A stretch of DNA of 64,000 nucleotides from CAVUCH01 sp963739995. GTDB taxonomy: Bacteria > Acidobacteriota > Vicinamibacteria > Vicinamibacterales > JAENWD01. Below, piece after piece: positions 1 to 7,791 of the stretch (position 1 is the stretch's first letter; each line of letters starts with the position of its first letter). Made by a program: the position numbers and the translations under genes. The DNA lies in the NCBI GenBank assembly GCA_963739995.1, contig CAVUCH010000017.1:124001-188000 (forward strand), in the 5' to 3' direction. The notes beneath the pieces were generated by a model. That model did not search any database, had not been told where the DNA came from, and saw only the letters and a list, made by a program, of their open reading frames with translations.

Positions 1-118
1 CACCTTCTCCCGGCCGCACGGACTCGTCGACCGCGACCGCGCGAACCTCGAAGACGAAACCCGCAGACGTCAACAGGTCGGCCCGGCGGGGCGACGCGGA
101 GGCGAGAACCAGGCGCAC
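1..118 (-). CDS. maf: Maf-like nucleotide pyrophosphatase (N-terminal fragment)
   Basis: The first 39 codons of a gene that runs off the left edge of the window. Read from a GTG at 118, the peptide starts VRLVLASASPRRADLL and continues to a VAVDES motif. This is the signature N-terminus of the Maf/YhdE family: the S-x-S-P-R-R loop binds the nucleotide phosphates. Family members hydrolyse non-canonical or modified nucleoside triphosphates in the cytosol. It is transcribed away from the DciA-like gene, with only 28 bp between the two start codons. No in-frame ATG lies upstream and there is no strong Shine-Dalgarno, so the exact start is uncertain. The family assignment is good despite the short length. 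Confidence 0.8.
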   Translation of the reverse strand, partial: MRLVLASASPRRADLLTSAGFVFEVRAVAVDESVRPGEG

Positions 119-146
119 GCACCGCGATGATACACTCGACGATTGG

Positions 147-434
147 ATGAACCCCGCCTCGCGCCTCCTGTCCACCGTCTTGCCGGCACTGCTGGCGCGG
201 GCCCCGCTGACGAGCGACAAGGTCGAGTTCGCGTGGCGCACGGTGGTCGGATCCGCGATGGCGCGGGCTACACGCGTGCGGCTGCTCGAGAGCGGAACAC
301 TGCTCGTCCAGGTGCACGATCGCAACTGGCGGCGGGAGGTCGAGAGTGCCTTCCCCGTGATCCTGCGCCGCCTGACGCCGCTGCTGGGCCCGGAGACCGT
401 CCGCGGGATCACGATCGCGACTGAGCAGGATTAG
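147..434 (+). CDS. DUF721 / DciA-like protein
   Basis: A 95-residue DUF721 domain protein. The segment from about residue 24 (KVEFAWRTVVG) through LLVQVHDRNWRREVE to the LLGPETV region follows the family pattern: an entry helix with a conserved W, then a beta strand carrying the LxVxVxxxxWxxEL signature. The founding member, DciA, recruits replicative helicase DnaB in bacteria lacking DnaC/DnaI-type loaders. Whether this short copy loads helicase is inference. It is divergent from the Maf gene and 72 bp upstream of the thiolase gene. ATG at 147 is the first in-frame start that leaves the domain intact. Confidence 0.75.
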   Translation: MNPASRLLSTVLPALLARAPLTSDKVEFAWRTVVGSAMARATRVRLLESGTLLVQVHDRNWRREVESAFPVILRRLTPLLGPETVRGITIATEQD

Positions 435-506
435 CCACTCGAGCGCAAGGCCCGGCACCAGGCGAAGGGGCCTGTTCGGCGCAGACTGGCGGCGCCCCTA
501 CACACC

Positions 507-1685
507 ATGCGCGAAGCTGTCATCATCAGCGCCGTCAGGCTCCCGACAGGCAAGTTCCTCGGGGCTCTCAAGGATTTCACCGCGCCTCAGCTCGGCGCGC
601 TCGTAGTGCGTGAAGCCGTTGCACGGGCGGGCATCGACCCCGGGTCCGTGGACGAGTGCATCATGGGCAATGTCGTGTCGGCCGGCCTCGGCCAGGCACC
701 CGCCCGTCAGGCCGCGCTCGGCGGCGGGTTACCCGAGTCGGTGGCGGCGCTCACGATCAACAAGGTATGCGGCTCGGGTCTGAAGGCCGTGATGCTCGCC
801 GCCCAGGGCATTGCCACCGGCGACATAGACGTGGCGGTGGCGGGGGGCATGGAGTCGATGAGCAACACGCCCTACATCCTGCCGCGCATCCGCGAAGGCC
901 TGCGCATGGGCGACGGCGAGCTGCGGGACCTGATGATCCACGACGGCCTCTGGTGCGCCATGGACAACTGCCACATGGGCATCTCAGGGGAGACCGTGGC
1001 CGAGACGTACAGCGTCACGCGCGAGGAGCAGGACGCCTATGCGGCAGAGAGCCACCGCCGATCGGCGGCCGCAACCGAGGCGGGCCTGTTCCGGCACGAG
1101 ATGCTGCCGGTCACGATTCCGCAGAAGAAGGGCGCGCCCGTTGTCATCGATCGGGACGAGCCGATTAGGGCCGACACGACTGCAGCGGCACTCGCCAAAC
1201 TGAAGCCGGCATTCAAGCCCGACGGTACAGTCACCGCCGGCAACGCGCCTGGCGTCAATGATGGCGCCGCCGCCCTCGTCGTGATGGCCGCGGAGCGGGC
1301 GCAGGCGCTCGGGCGCGAGCCGCTCGCGCGCATCGTCGGCCAGGCGACCAGCGGCCTTCGGCCGGGGCTCGTGATGATGACGCCTGTGCCCGCGGTGCGG
1401 AAGCTCCTCGACAAGATTGGCTGGTCTGTCGATTCCGTCGATCTCTTTGAGCTGAACGAAGCGTTCTCCGTGCAGTCGGTGGCGGTCATGCGTGAGCTCG
1501 GCCTGGATCCCGCCCGCGTCAACGTGAACGGTGGCGCCGTGGCGCTCGGTCACGCGATCGGCTCCAGCGGCGCGCGCGTCCTGACGACGCTGTTGTATGC
1601 GATGACCGGGCGCGGGGCGCGACGCGGCGTCGCCACTTTGTGCCTGGGCGGCGGCAACGGTGTGGCGCTCGCCGTCGAGCGGTAG
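507..1685 (+). CDS. Acetyl-CoA C-acetyltransferase (thiolase)
   Basis: A full-length 392-residue thiolase, catalysing reversible condensation of two acetyl-CoA, or thiolytic cleavage of 3-ketoacyl-CoA, in the cytosol. The catalytic set is present: nucleophilic Cys88 in NKVCGSG, His349 in ALGHAIG and Cys379 in LCLGGGNG, with NEAF in the pantetheine loop. Length and spacing match biosynthetic or degradative type II thiolases such as AtoB/PhaA; the sequence alone does not separate these. The 3-hydroxyacyl-CoA dehydrogenase follows 18 bp downstream, so the pair encodes two successive steps of the acetoacetyl-CoA/3-hydroxybutyryl-CoA route or of beta-oxidation. No enoyl-CoA hydratase or PHA synthase is visible nearby. 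Confidence 0.93.
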   Translation: MREAVIISAVRLPTGKFLGALKDFTAPQLGALVVREAVARAGIDPGSVDECIMGNVVSAGLGQAPARQAALGGGLPESVAALTINKVCGSGLKAVMLAAQGIATGDIDVAVAGGMESMSNTPYILPRIREGLRMGDGELRDLMIHDGLWCAMDNCHMGISGETVAETYSVTREEQDAYAAESHRRSAAATEAGLFRHEMLPVTIPQKKGAPVVIDRDEPIRADTTAAALAKLKPAFKPDGTVTAGNAPGVNDGAAALVVMAAERAQALGREPLARIVGQATSGLRPGLVMMTPVPAVRKLLDKIGWSVDSVDLFELNEAFSVQSVAVMRELGLDPARVNVNGGAVALGHAIGSSGARVLTTLLYAMTGRGARRGVATLCLGGGNGVALAVER

Positions 1686-1703
1686 CGATCGTTGCCAGGC
1701 GTC

Positions 1704-2555
1704 ATGCGTGAGATCCGGACAGTTGGGGTCGTGGGCAGCGGCACCATGGGGAGCGGTATCGCCCAGGTGTTCGCCCAGGCCGGCTACAGTGTGCGTCTGC
1801 ACGATGCGTCTGCGCCCGCGCTCGACCGGGCGCGGGCGGGCATCGATCGGAGCCTCGCGAAATTCGTGCAGAAGGGCACGCTGACCGCCGAGGCTCGGGA
1901 CACGGCGGCGGCCCGGCTCGCCTTCCTCACGGGTCTCGACGGGTTTGCCGAAGTCGACTGCGTGGTCGAGGCAATCGTCGAGGACGCGCCGGCGAAGCGC
2001 GAGCTGTTCGAGCGGCTGGATGCGATCGTGCCGGCCGGCCGCCTGCTGACGTCCAACACCTCGTCCATCTCCATTACCACGCTGGGCGCCTCCACGGCGC
2101 GCCCTGAACTCGTGCTGGGGATGCACTTCATGAATCCCGTCCCGCTCATGCCGCTGGTCGAGCTCATCCGCGGCCAGGCGACGAGTGCGGAGGCAATGGA
2201 GACCGCCAGGGCGCTCTGTCTTGCCCTGGGCAAGACGCCGGTCGAAGCGGCCGATTACCCGGGGTTCATCGCCAACCGCATCCTCATGCCGATGATCAAC
2301 GAAGCCGTCTACGCCCTGATGGAGGGGGTGGGCACGGCGGAGGCGATCGACACAGTGATGAAGCTCGGGATGAACCACCCGATGGGTCCGTTGACGCTCG
2401 CAGACTTCATCGGTCTCGACGTATGCGTCGCGATACTCGACGTCCTCTACGATGGACTAGGCGACCCGAAGTACCGGGCGTGTCCGCTCCTCCGCCGGAT
2501 GGTGGCGGCGGGACATCTCGGGCGCAAGACCGGGCGCGGCTTCCATGTCTACTGA
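1704..2555 (+). CDS. 3-hydroxybutyryl-CoA / 3-hydroxyacyl-CoA dehydrogenase
   Basis: A 283-residue NAD(P)-dependent dehydrogenase interconverting acetoacetyl-CoA (or longer 3-ketoacyl-CoA) and the (S)-3-hydroxyacyl-CoA. The N-terminal Rossmann motif is VGVVGSGTMGSGIAQ. The catalytic region has SNTSS and MHFMNPVPLMPLVE, supplying the conserved Ser, His and later Glu/Asn, and the C-terminal helical dimerisation domain begins near GFIANRI. I chose ATG at 1704 over the TTG at 1692 because the family usually begins a few residues before the Rossmann strand. The gene is 18 bp downstream of the thiolase and very likely cotranscribed with it. It is convergent with the membrane hydrolase gene that follows. 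Confidence 0.92.
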   Translation: MREIRTVGVVGSGTMGSGIAQVFAQAGYSVRLHDASAPALDRARAGIDRSLAKFVQKGTLTAEARDTAAARLAFLTGLDGFAEVDCVVEAIVEDAPAKRELFERLDAIVPAGRLLTSNTSSISITTLGASTARPELVLGMHFMNPVPLMPLVELIRGQATSAEAMETARALCLALGKTPVEAADYPGFIANRILMPMINEAVYALMEGVGTAEAIDTVMKLGMNHPMGPLTLADFIGLDVCVAILDVLYDGLGDPKYRACPLLRRMVAAGHLGRKTGRGFHVY

Positions 2556-2607
2556 CGCGTTGTCTGCCGGGCGGCCATGACGAGCACCGGCGCAACCCCA
2601 GCCCTGG

Positions 2608-3183
2608 TCAGCTATCGCCAGTGAAGCGCCCTCGAAGGAGTCCGATCACGGCCACAATCGGTGTGAGGATGACCAGCTCGCGCAGCGCGGCCAGGCCGTT
2701 CTGCCGGTAGAAGCCGGGCAGCCACCAGCGGCGCGAGATGGCCATGAACAGGAAAAACGGGGACTGGTAGAAATCGCTCGTGAACGGCCACAGGGCCATC
2801 ACGCCAAGCGGGGGCGTCGTATCGCTCCCGAGCCAGTCGAGCAGCACATGGCTGGCGACCGCGGCTGCGCACGCAAACGCCACGCGGGGCTGCCTGCCCC
2901 GCGTCCAGAGCAGGGCCGCAATTGCGGTGAGGGCGACGGCGCCGAGGCTGTGGCTGTACATGCTGTGCATCCCGAACAGCAGGTCCATGTCCGGCGCGGC
3001 GCCGATGAGACCGAACCCAGCGCTCTTCGGCTCGATGCGCGGACCCCATCGTGACGGGAGCGCTCGGGGATCGCGCCGAGCTCCCGTTGATCGCCCTGCC
3101 ACGAGCCATCCGGCCGCCAGGCCACCCAGCACATGTCCTATCGGGCTCGGCACCCTGGCTCTCCCTCGCTCACCAGGAACCAT
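2608..3183 (-). CDS. Membrane-bound metal-dependent hydrolase (YdjM/DUF457 family)
   Basis: A 191-residue integral membrane protein with the YdjM-like pattern: an early SPIGHVLGG, then APDMDLLFGMHSMYSHSLG, then ASHVLLDWLGSDTTPP. The conserved His and Asp residues are the presumed metal ligands of this family. About four hydrophobic segments are visible (after SPIGH, at VALTAIAALL, FACAAAVASHVLL and VILTPIVAVIGLL). E. coli YdjM is a LexA-regulated gene; substrates are unknown. A GTG at 3153, directly before PSPIGH, would give 181 residues and fits the family start better than the upstream ATG. The gene lies between the hbd-like gene (convergent) and recA (divergent). Confidence 0.75.
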   Translation of the reverse strand: MVPGERGRARVPSPIGHVLGGLAAGWLVAGRSTGARRDPRALPSRWGPRIEPKSAGFGLIGAAPDMDLLFGMHSMYSHSLGAVALTAIAALLWTRGRQPRVAFACAAAVASHVLLDWLGSDTTPPLGVMALWPFTSDFYQSPFFLFMAISRRWWLPGFYRQNGLAALRELVILTPIVAVIGLLRGRFTGDS

Positions 3184-3327
3184 CCTGGACGGCGCCGCAT
3201 TTCCTGCCGCCGCTCACGGCCCACCCTGCGCAGATCCTGCCATACGCGAGAGTTGCAGGCGAAAGTCGGCCTGTCTGTAAACCGATGTATCAGAGGCAAT
3301 TGCGACCAGGCTGGAACTGGTTTTCGC

Positions 3328-3357
3328 TTGACACGGCGATCGGCACGTCTCTAGAAT
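3328..3357 (+). promoter_or_regulatory. Sigma-70 promoter of recA
   Basis: A perfect -35 hexamer TTGACA at 3328-3333 and a near-consensus -10 TAGAAT at 3352-3357, separated by 18 bp, lie 54 bp upstream of the recA ATG. This is the best sigma-70 promoter in the window. I looked for a LexA operator around it and saw no convincing GAAC/GTTC dyad. Confidence 0.8.
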
Positions 3358-3411
3358 GCAGGAGCTTACATTGTTCACGTCCGCTTGTCCCCTGCAGCCG
3401 CAAGGAGCACC

Positions 3412-4446
3412 ATGCCGCTCGAACGCGATGACCTCAAAGACCGCCTGAAAGCGCTCGACCTCGCCGTCGGGCAGATCGAGAAACAGTTTGGCAAAGGGTC
3501 GATCATGCGCCTCGGTCAGAAGGGCGGCATCGCCCCGATCGAGGTGATCCCCACGGGCGCCATCAGCATCGATTATGCCCTCGGCATCGGCGGCATGCCC
3601 CGCGGCCGCGTCGTCGAAATCTACGGGCCGGAGTCGTCGGGCAAGACCACGCTGGCGCTGCAGGTGATTGCACAGGCACACAAGATGGGTGGGCTGGCGG
3701 CGTTCGTCGACGCGGAGCACGCACTCGACTCCGCGTATGCCCGAAAACTCGGGGTCGATCTCGACAGCCTGCTCGTGTCGCAGCCTGACAATGGCGAACA
3801 GGCGCTCGAGATCGTCGAGGTGCTGGTCCGGTCCGGCAGCGTCGACGTGGTCGTGGTCGACTCGGTCGCCGCCCTGGTGCCTCGGGCCGAGATCGAAGGC
3901 GAGATGGGCGACTCGCAGATGGGCCTGCAGGCGCGGCTCATGTCGCAGGCGCTCCGGAAGCTCACCGGCGTCGTGTCGAAGTCGAAGACGTGCCTCATCT
4001 TCATCAACCAGCTGCGCGAGAAGATCGGCGTCATGTTCGGCAACCCGGAAACGACCACGGGTGGACGGGCGCTCAAGTTCTACGCCTCTGTCCGCGTCGA
4101 CATCCGCCGCATCGCGGCAATCAAGGATGGCGACATGGTCACCGGCGGCCGCACGCGCGTGAAAGTGGTGAAGAACAAGCTCGCCCCGCCGTTCCGCGAG
4201 GCCGAGTTCGACGTCATGTATGGGGAGGGCATCTCCCGCGAGGGCGACCTGCTCGATCTTGCCGTGGAACACAAGGTCGTCGAGAAGAGCGGCGCCTGGT
4301 TCGCGTATAGCGGCGACCGTCTCGGCCAGGGGCGCGAGAACTCCAAGGCGTTCCTGCGCGACAACCCCGATCTGCTGCAAGCGATTGAAGACCGCGTTCG
4401 CAAGGAGCTCGGGCTGACGCGCGAGCCGGAGGTCGTCGGGGTGTAG
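3412..4446 (+). CDS. recA: Recombinase RecA
   Basis: A 344-residue RecA, the ATP-dependent strand-exchange protein that also triggers LexA self-cleavage. Visible landmarks: the N-terminal KALDLAVGQIEKQFGKGSIM, Walker A GPESSGKTT, FVDAEHALD, Walker B region VDVVVVDSVAALVPRAE, L1 GEMGDSQMG, FINQLREKIGVMFGNPETTTGG (L2), and a short C-terminus. I chose the ATG at 3412 because AAGGAG sits 6 bp upstream; the longer reading frame from 3385 would place that ribosome-binding site inside the protein. Length equals the usual 340-350 residues, with no intein and no recX in the window. Confidence 0.98.
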   Translation: MPLERDDLKDRLKALDLAVGQIEKQFGKGSIMRLGQKGGIAPIEVIPTGAISIDYALGIGGMPRGRVVEIYGPESSGKTTLALQVIAQAHKMGGLAAFVDAEHALDSAYARKLGVDLDSLLVSQPDNGEQALEIVEVLVRSGSVDVVVVDSVAALVPRAEIEGEMGDSQMGLQARLMSQALRKLTGVVSKSKTCLIFINQLREKIGVMFGNPETTTGGRALKFYASVRVDIRRIAAIKDGDMVTGGRTRVKVVKNKLAPPFREAEFDVMYGEGISREGDLLDLAVEHKVVEKSGAWFAYSGDRLGQGRENSKAFLRDNPDLLQAIEDRVRKELGLTREPEVVGV

Positions 4447-4595
4447 GACGGACGGTGTAGCACAGCCGGCCGATCGTTCCTGTTCAGAGGCAGACGAACA
4501 GCGGGAGTCCGCAGATCGACGCGGGGCGATCGCGGCCGTGGAGGTATTCTCGTCAGCGAGAGACCGCGCCTGGATCTCGCTCACTGCCGGATGCC

Positions 4596-5183
4596 ATGCT
4601 CGAACGCCTCCTCCTGCTCGATGCCGCCCTGCGCGGGTGGGCCACGACGCACCATGCGCCGTGGGCCGATGTCCTCATGGCGGCCCTCAGCGATGTCGGT
4701 CGCGGCGGCCTCATCTGGCTGGTCATCGGCGCCACCGCCGCCGTGAGACGCCCGCCGCTCCGGCCGCTGCTGTGGCAGGTCTGCCTCGCCATACTGCTCG
4801 CGCACGTCACCATAGATCTCGCCCTGAAACCCCTGATCGCCCGCAGCCGCCCGTTCGTCGTCATTCACGACGCCCGCGTTGCGGTCGCACGGCCGTCCAC
4901 CTACTCGTTTCCCTCCGGTCACGCGGCCTCTGCCGCGGCCGGCGCCTTTGTTACCACGCTGATGCTGCCCCGCGTACGCGCGCTGCTGTGGGCGCTCGCC
5001 GCGCTCATCGCCCTGTCGCGGATCTACGTCGGCGTGCACTATCCCCTCGATGTCGTCTTTGGCGCACTGGTCGGTCTGGCCGTCGGCGTCTTGGTCACCG
5101 GCGGACGCGCATGGTATATTCGACCTTCTTCAGCTGCCCAACATCAGTGGCGAGGTAGCTCAGTTGGTAGAGCACCAGACTGA
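4596..5183 (+). CDS. PAP2-family lipid phosphatase, 3' end overlapping tRNA-Phe
   Basis: A 195-residue membrane phosphatase of the PAP2 superfamily. All three active-site motifs are present: KPLIARSRP, PSGH in SFPSGHAAS, and SRIYVGVHYPLD. About six hydrophobic helices flank them. Typical substrates are phosphatidic acid, phosphatidylglycerophosphate or undecaprenyl pyrophosphate; the sequence does not tell which. The frame continues past the last helix (GVLVTGG) for about 28 residues and stops at 5183, 35 nt inside the tRNA-Phe gene, so its last codons are the tRNA promoter and acceptor/D-arm sequence. Either the overlap is real or the original C-terminus was lost when the tRNA unit came to lie here. 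Confidence 0.88.
   Translation: MLERLLLLDAALRGWATTHHAPWADVLMAALSDVGRGGLIWLVIGATAAVRRPPLRPLLWQVCLAILLAHVTIDLALKPLIARSRPFVVIHDARVAVARPSTYSFPSGHAASAAAGAFVTTLMLPRVRALLWALAALIALSRIYVGVHYPLDVVFGALVGLAVGVLVTGGRAWYIRPSSAAQHQWRGSSVGRAPD
5091..5120 (+). promoter_or_regulatory. Candidate tRNA-Phe promoter
   Basis: TTGGTC (5091-5096) and TATATT (5115-5120) are separated by 18 bp and end 28 bp before the first tRNA base. They lie inside the coding end of the PAP2 gene. The -10 is close to consensus; the -35 is weaker. Confidence 0.5.
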
Positions 5184-5224
5184 AAATTTGGGTGTCGTCA
5201 GTTCGATTCTGACCCTCGCCACCA
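5149..5224 (+). tRNA. tRNA-Phe (anticodon GAA)
   Basis: A 76-nt tRNA gene with CCA encoded. The acceptor stem GGCGAGG (5149-5155) pairs with CCTCGCC (5214-5220), followed by A and CCA. The D-arm is AGCTCAGTTGGTAGAGCA. The anticodon stem CCAGA/TTTGG, with one G-T pair, encloses loop CTGAAAA with anticodon GAA (Phe). The T-arm contains GTTCGATTC. The first 35 nt are also the last codons of the PAP2 gene. The sequence immediately downstream is phage-derived, as often seen at tRNA integration sites. Confidence 0.97.
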
Positions 5225-5236
5225 TCGCTAACACAT

Positions 5237-5614
5237 TCAATTGATTGTCGGTTGCGGCTGCGAAGGCTTTGCCTCGTGGCTATCTGTCGGGTGCTCGGTC
5301 GCAGCCTGGGGCAGGCTCGCGTCTCGCAGACGGTTCGGCACGACACCCGCGTGGCAATCCGTGACAAAGCAGCATCTGCTGAACGTGGTGCAACGGCCAT
5401 CCGGCCTCGAGCATTCGACTGCCCGCCTCGAGAGATCGGCAACCGGCGGGCCTGTCCCGTCCATGCCCCTTGTGATCCCACGCACGGCGACCTGATCCCT
5501 GCCGATGTAGAAGACGCTTCCCTCGGCTCGATAGCCGTAGACGTAAAACGTTCCGACCTCGCGTGCGAACCTAGCATTCCATTTGGCAAGTGTAGAAATT
5601 CTGCACGGCAGCAC
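5237..5614 (-). pseudogene. Hypothetical fragment, possible GIY-YIG nuclease remnant
   Basis: An open frame of 125 codons on the minus strand. Only the first 50 or so residues look protein-like: KWNARFAREVG followed by FYVYGYRAEGSVFYIGR. The YVY then FYIG pair, 12 residues apart, resembles the N-terminal GIY-YIG nuclease motif common in phage proteins. The downstream part has no recognisable catalytic Arg/Glu/Asn arrangement and is rich in Cys and Arg, as in non-coding frames. I regard it as a possible degraded nuclease within the phage remnant. The tail of the frame approaches the tRNA gene. Confidence 0.3.
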
Positions 5615-5733
5615 CTATTTGTCCCAGCTCAGCCCAAAACACCATACCCGTTTGGGCGCAAAATGCGCCGAGTCGCGTAGGCGCAGAAGTTGCATTTCGG
5701 ATCGGCAGCCGTCCAGCAATGGAGGAGGCAGCA

Positions 5734-5925
5734 ATGCTGACCTTGCACGCGCACAGCACGACGTACACCGTACGACTCGCACCTGCAGCGCGTTTGGCGT
5801 ACGCTCGTACTGCCGAATTTTACGGCGAACGCGAGCTGCCGATTTGGCCGTTGAATGTGTTGGCGTGGATTGTCGTACCAGTGGCGTTCTGGGCAGCCAT
5901 CGCGGTGTGGGTCCTTGCAGGGTGA
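5734..5925 (+). CDS. Small membrane protein of the phage-derived island
   Basis: A 63-residue ORF starting at ATG 5734. GGAGGAGG (5721-5728) lies 5 bp upstream, one of the best ribosome-binding sites in the region; an ATG at 5719 lies before it and is unlikely. Residues 1-38 are polar (LTLHAHSTTYTVRL), and residues 40-62 form one transmembrane helix (PLNVLAWIVVPVAFWAAIAVWVLA). I do not recognise the family. It is the only likely intact gene of the island. A membrane-active or toxin-like role would be speculation. Confidence 0.45.
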   Translation: MLTLHAHSTTYTVRLAPAARLAYARTAEFYGERELPIWPLNVLAWIVVPVAFWAAIAVWVLAG

Positions 5926-6239
5926 TCTCATTGCACCCATCCCGGTCGGAGCCCGTGAGCCTCGAGGATCGCCCAACTCCTCGCGTGACGCAGCCACAAT
6001 GCGCCACCCGATCTTCAACACGGCGCGAGCGGAAAGAACGCTCTCCGCCTAGCGCGGCTCGGCTCATACAGCATTCTGTGCTCGCTCTCGGGCGTTACGC
6101 GCCGCTCCTCGATGAGCCGCGAGACTCGCCCGCACATCGAGCACGGCCGCGTTGCAGCGGGTTTTTGCGTGTCGTATCGCACGCTATTTGGCCAGTAGCA
6201 GCGCCGCGCGAGCTCGATTGATCGCCCCGTTCCCTCGGC

Positions 6240-6650
6240 GCCGGTGCTGAGCGTCGTCGCCGGATACGCGGGAAAACTGACCGGCGACACTTCCGACACA
6301 GACATGTCGAACACTTCCCGCACGGGCACGCCGTCATCGAGGGACCACGCGTCATCCCGCGCCGCGAACGCGAACGACATGCCCGTCACGTCGCGCCGCT
6401 CGACGCTCTCGACGTGTCCACGCGCCCACTTCGGCGTTGCGATCCTGACGTGCAGTCCGGTGGAATCCTTCGACACCTTCAATGGCCCCGCTTTCACGCG
6501 GCCGATCGCGATCTCGGCGTTGTGGTTCCACAGCGCACGCAGATCCGTCCGTTCGGCCAGCATCCGATCGACGGCTGACGACTTGATGATTTCGACAAAG
6601 CCGCCCAAATTTGCCGACCGCGCACCGAACGCGATCGCGTAGCCCCGCAG
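6240..6650 (-). pseudogene. HK97-family phage prohead protease remnant
   Basis: About 137 codons, within a longer frame open from 6974 to 6015, match the prohead maturation protease fold: LRGYAIAFGARSANLGGFVE, RALWNHNAEIAIGR, SVERRDVTGMSFAF and VSPVSFPAYPAT. The conserved His (in LWNHN) and Ser (in GMSFAF) are 49 residues apart, the same spacing as His65 and Ser114 of HK97 gp4. The enzyme normally cleaves the delta domain of the capsid protein in the phage prohead. The N-terminal beta strands are missing, and the sequence after PAYPAT is unrelated. No portal, terminase or capsid gene is adjacent, so this is a relic. Confidence 0.72.
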
Positions 6651-6786
6651 CGCACGGCGGAACCGTTGCACAACTGTGGCGCGGCATCCTCCCGCACGTC
6701 GATGCCGTGCGCGGCGCAGGTCTTCTTGATCCACTCGCGCAGGATGATGACTTGCGGATCGTCTGCGAACATCTTGTGCGACTCGA

Positions 6787-6900
6787 TCATGTCCGCCAAC
6801 GCTTCTTGTCCGTCCGCCACGGTGCCATGTCTTCACGATGCGGCACGATGTGGTCAACGTGAGTCGCCTGAATGTAGCGATCGTCAGCGCGGGGTGTGCC
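6787..6900 (-). pseudogene. HNH endonuclease remnant
   Basis: The minus-strand peptide RYIQATHVDHIVPHREDM is the core beta-beta-alpha metal motif of HNH nucleases commonly encoded next to terminase genes in tailed phages. The frame ends at a TGA shortly after, before the second half of the motif. A neighbouring frame (about 6820 to 6660, ADMIESHKMFADDPQ and onward) may hold the frameshifted continuation or another phage gene. Not functional as it stands. Confidence 0.5.
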
Positions 6901-7791
6901 AAAGCTGTGACCGGGGCGCTTCTTTGCGGAGTTGCCGACGCCGCCGGCGGCACCTGGCTGCTCGACCGCGCCAACGACGGCTGGTATTACTACTACGTCG
7001 TTCGGCTGCCTCTCGCCATCCAACGAGTCGATTCGGTCGACGCGGCGTTCTGGTCGCACGACCTCGTGCCGCCGATGCCAATCGCGTGCGCGCTCGGGCT
7101 GGCCGCGTTGATGCCCCGGCAGTACGAGCGGCGCGGGCGCGTGTTGTTCTACAGTCTTCTGACGGTGGGGCTCGTGGGCAGCGCGTGGCTCTCGCGCCTG
7201 CATGCGGGGGCGCACCCGAACGTGCTCATGCCGGCCCACGCGGCGATCGCCGTGCTGCTCGGACTGTTCCTGGGACAGACGCAGGAGGTGTCGCCCGTCG
7301 GGAATGGGCCACGGCCGCACTGGCCTCCACACGTCACGCTGCTCGTGAGCGTCCAGTTCGCGATGCTGCTGGCCGATCCCCGGCTGGCGATGCCTTCATC
7401 CCGGGAAGCCGCCATGGGTCGGCAGCTCGTGAGCCGCATCGCAAGCGCGCGGGGCGAGGTCTGGCTGCCACAGCACGGCTACCTGGGCTCACTGGCGGGC
7501 AAACGCACGTACGCCCACTCGATGGCGATGTACGACGTGATCCGGGCCGGCGACCCGCGCGATCGCGACCACCTCGTCATGGAGGTTCGCGAGACACTCG
7601 GCGCCCAGCAATTCGAACTGGTGATCGTCGACCGCGCGGGATGGATGCGCCCCGACCTCGAGCGAGCGTACGAGCCGGCTGGGCCGGTGTTTCCCTCGCC
7701 GACGGGCTTCTGGACGCTGACAGGGATGCGGCTCCGTCCCCAGACTGTCTACACGCCGAGGTGCAGCGCGGACGCTCTGCCTCGCCCCTGA
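6838..7791 (+). pseudogene. 5'-truncated GT39-like membrane glycosyltransferase
   Basis: The C-terminal half of a multi-pass membrane protein resembling ArnT/PMT-type (GT39) glycosyltransferases, which move sugars from polyprenyl phosphates. From about residue 38 it reads GTWLLDRANDGWYYYYV, followed by about five hydrophobic helices and a soluble tail ending FWTLTGMRLRP. The usual N-terminal third with the catalytic Asp-containing periplasmic loop is absent. The first 20-40 codons of the open frame are antisense to the HNH remnant, so the ATG at 6838 is unlikely to be original. The simplest reading is that arrival of the phage segment deleted the 5' part. Its stop overlaps the first possible ATG of the receiver gene. 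The family call comes from general pattern, so the name is tentative. Confidence 0.55.

Larger units (their letters stand above)
5225..6900. mobile_element. Decayed phage-derived island next to tRNA-Phe
   Basis: About 1.7 kb between tRNA-Phe and the truncated glycosyltransferase gene. It has no intact chromosomal gene and, by eye, a somewhat lower GC content between about 5560 and 6010. It contains, mostly on the minus strand, an HNH nuclease fragment, an HK97-type prohead protease fragment and a possible GIY-YIG fragment, plus one small plus-strand ORF with a good ribosome-binding site. The order HNH then prohead protease on one strand is that of an HK97-like head module. I found no integrase, and no second copy of the tRNA 3' end that would mark the other attachment site, so the boundaries are inferred. 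Confidence 0.6.

Noticed and set aside
984..2378. 464-codon minus-strand ORF
   Set aside because: It is the antisense shadow of the thiolase and 3-hydroxyacyl-CoA dehydrogenase genes; composition is Arg/His-rich with no family.
3300..3411. LexA operator upstream of recA (GAAC near 3314, GTTC near 3374)
   Set aside because: The half-sites do not form a dyad or direct repeat with known LexA spacing, so I list only the sigma-70 promoter.
5095..5589. Minus-strand ORF with peptide EGQNRTDDTQIFSLVLYQLSY
   Set aside because: This is the well-known spurious translation antisense to tRNA genes; it covers tRNA-Phe and has no own support.
5225..6900. Attachment-site duplication of the tRNA-Phe 3' end
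   Set aside because: Reading through the region I found no second copy of the GTTCGATTCTGACCCTCGCC block, so no attachment site is annotated.
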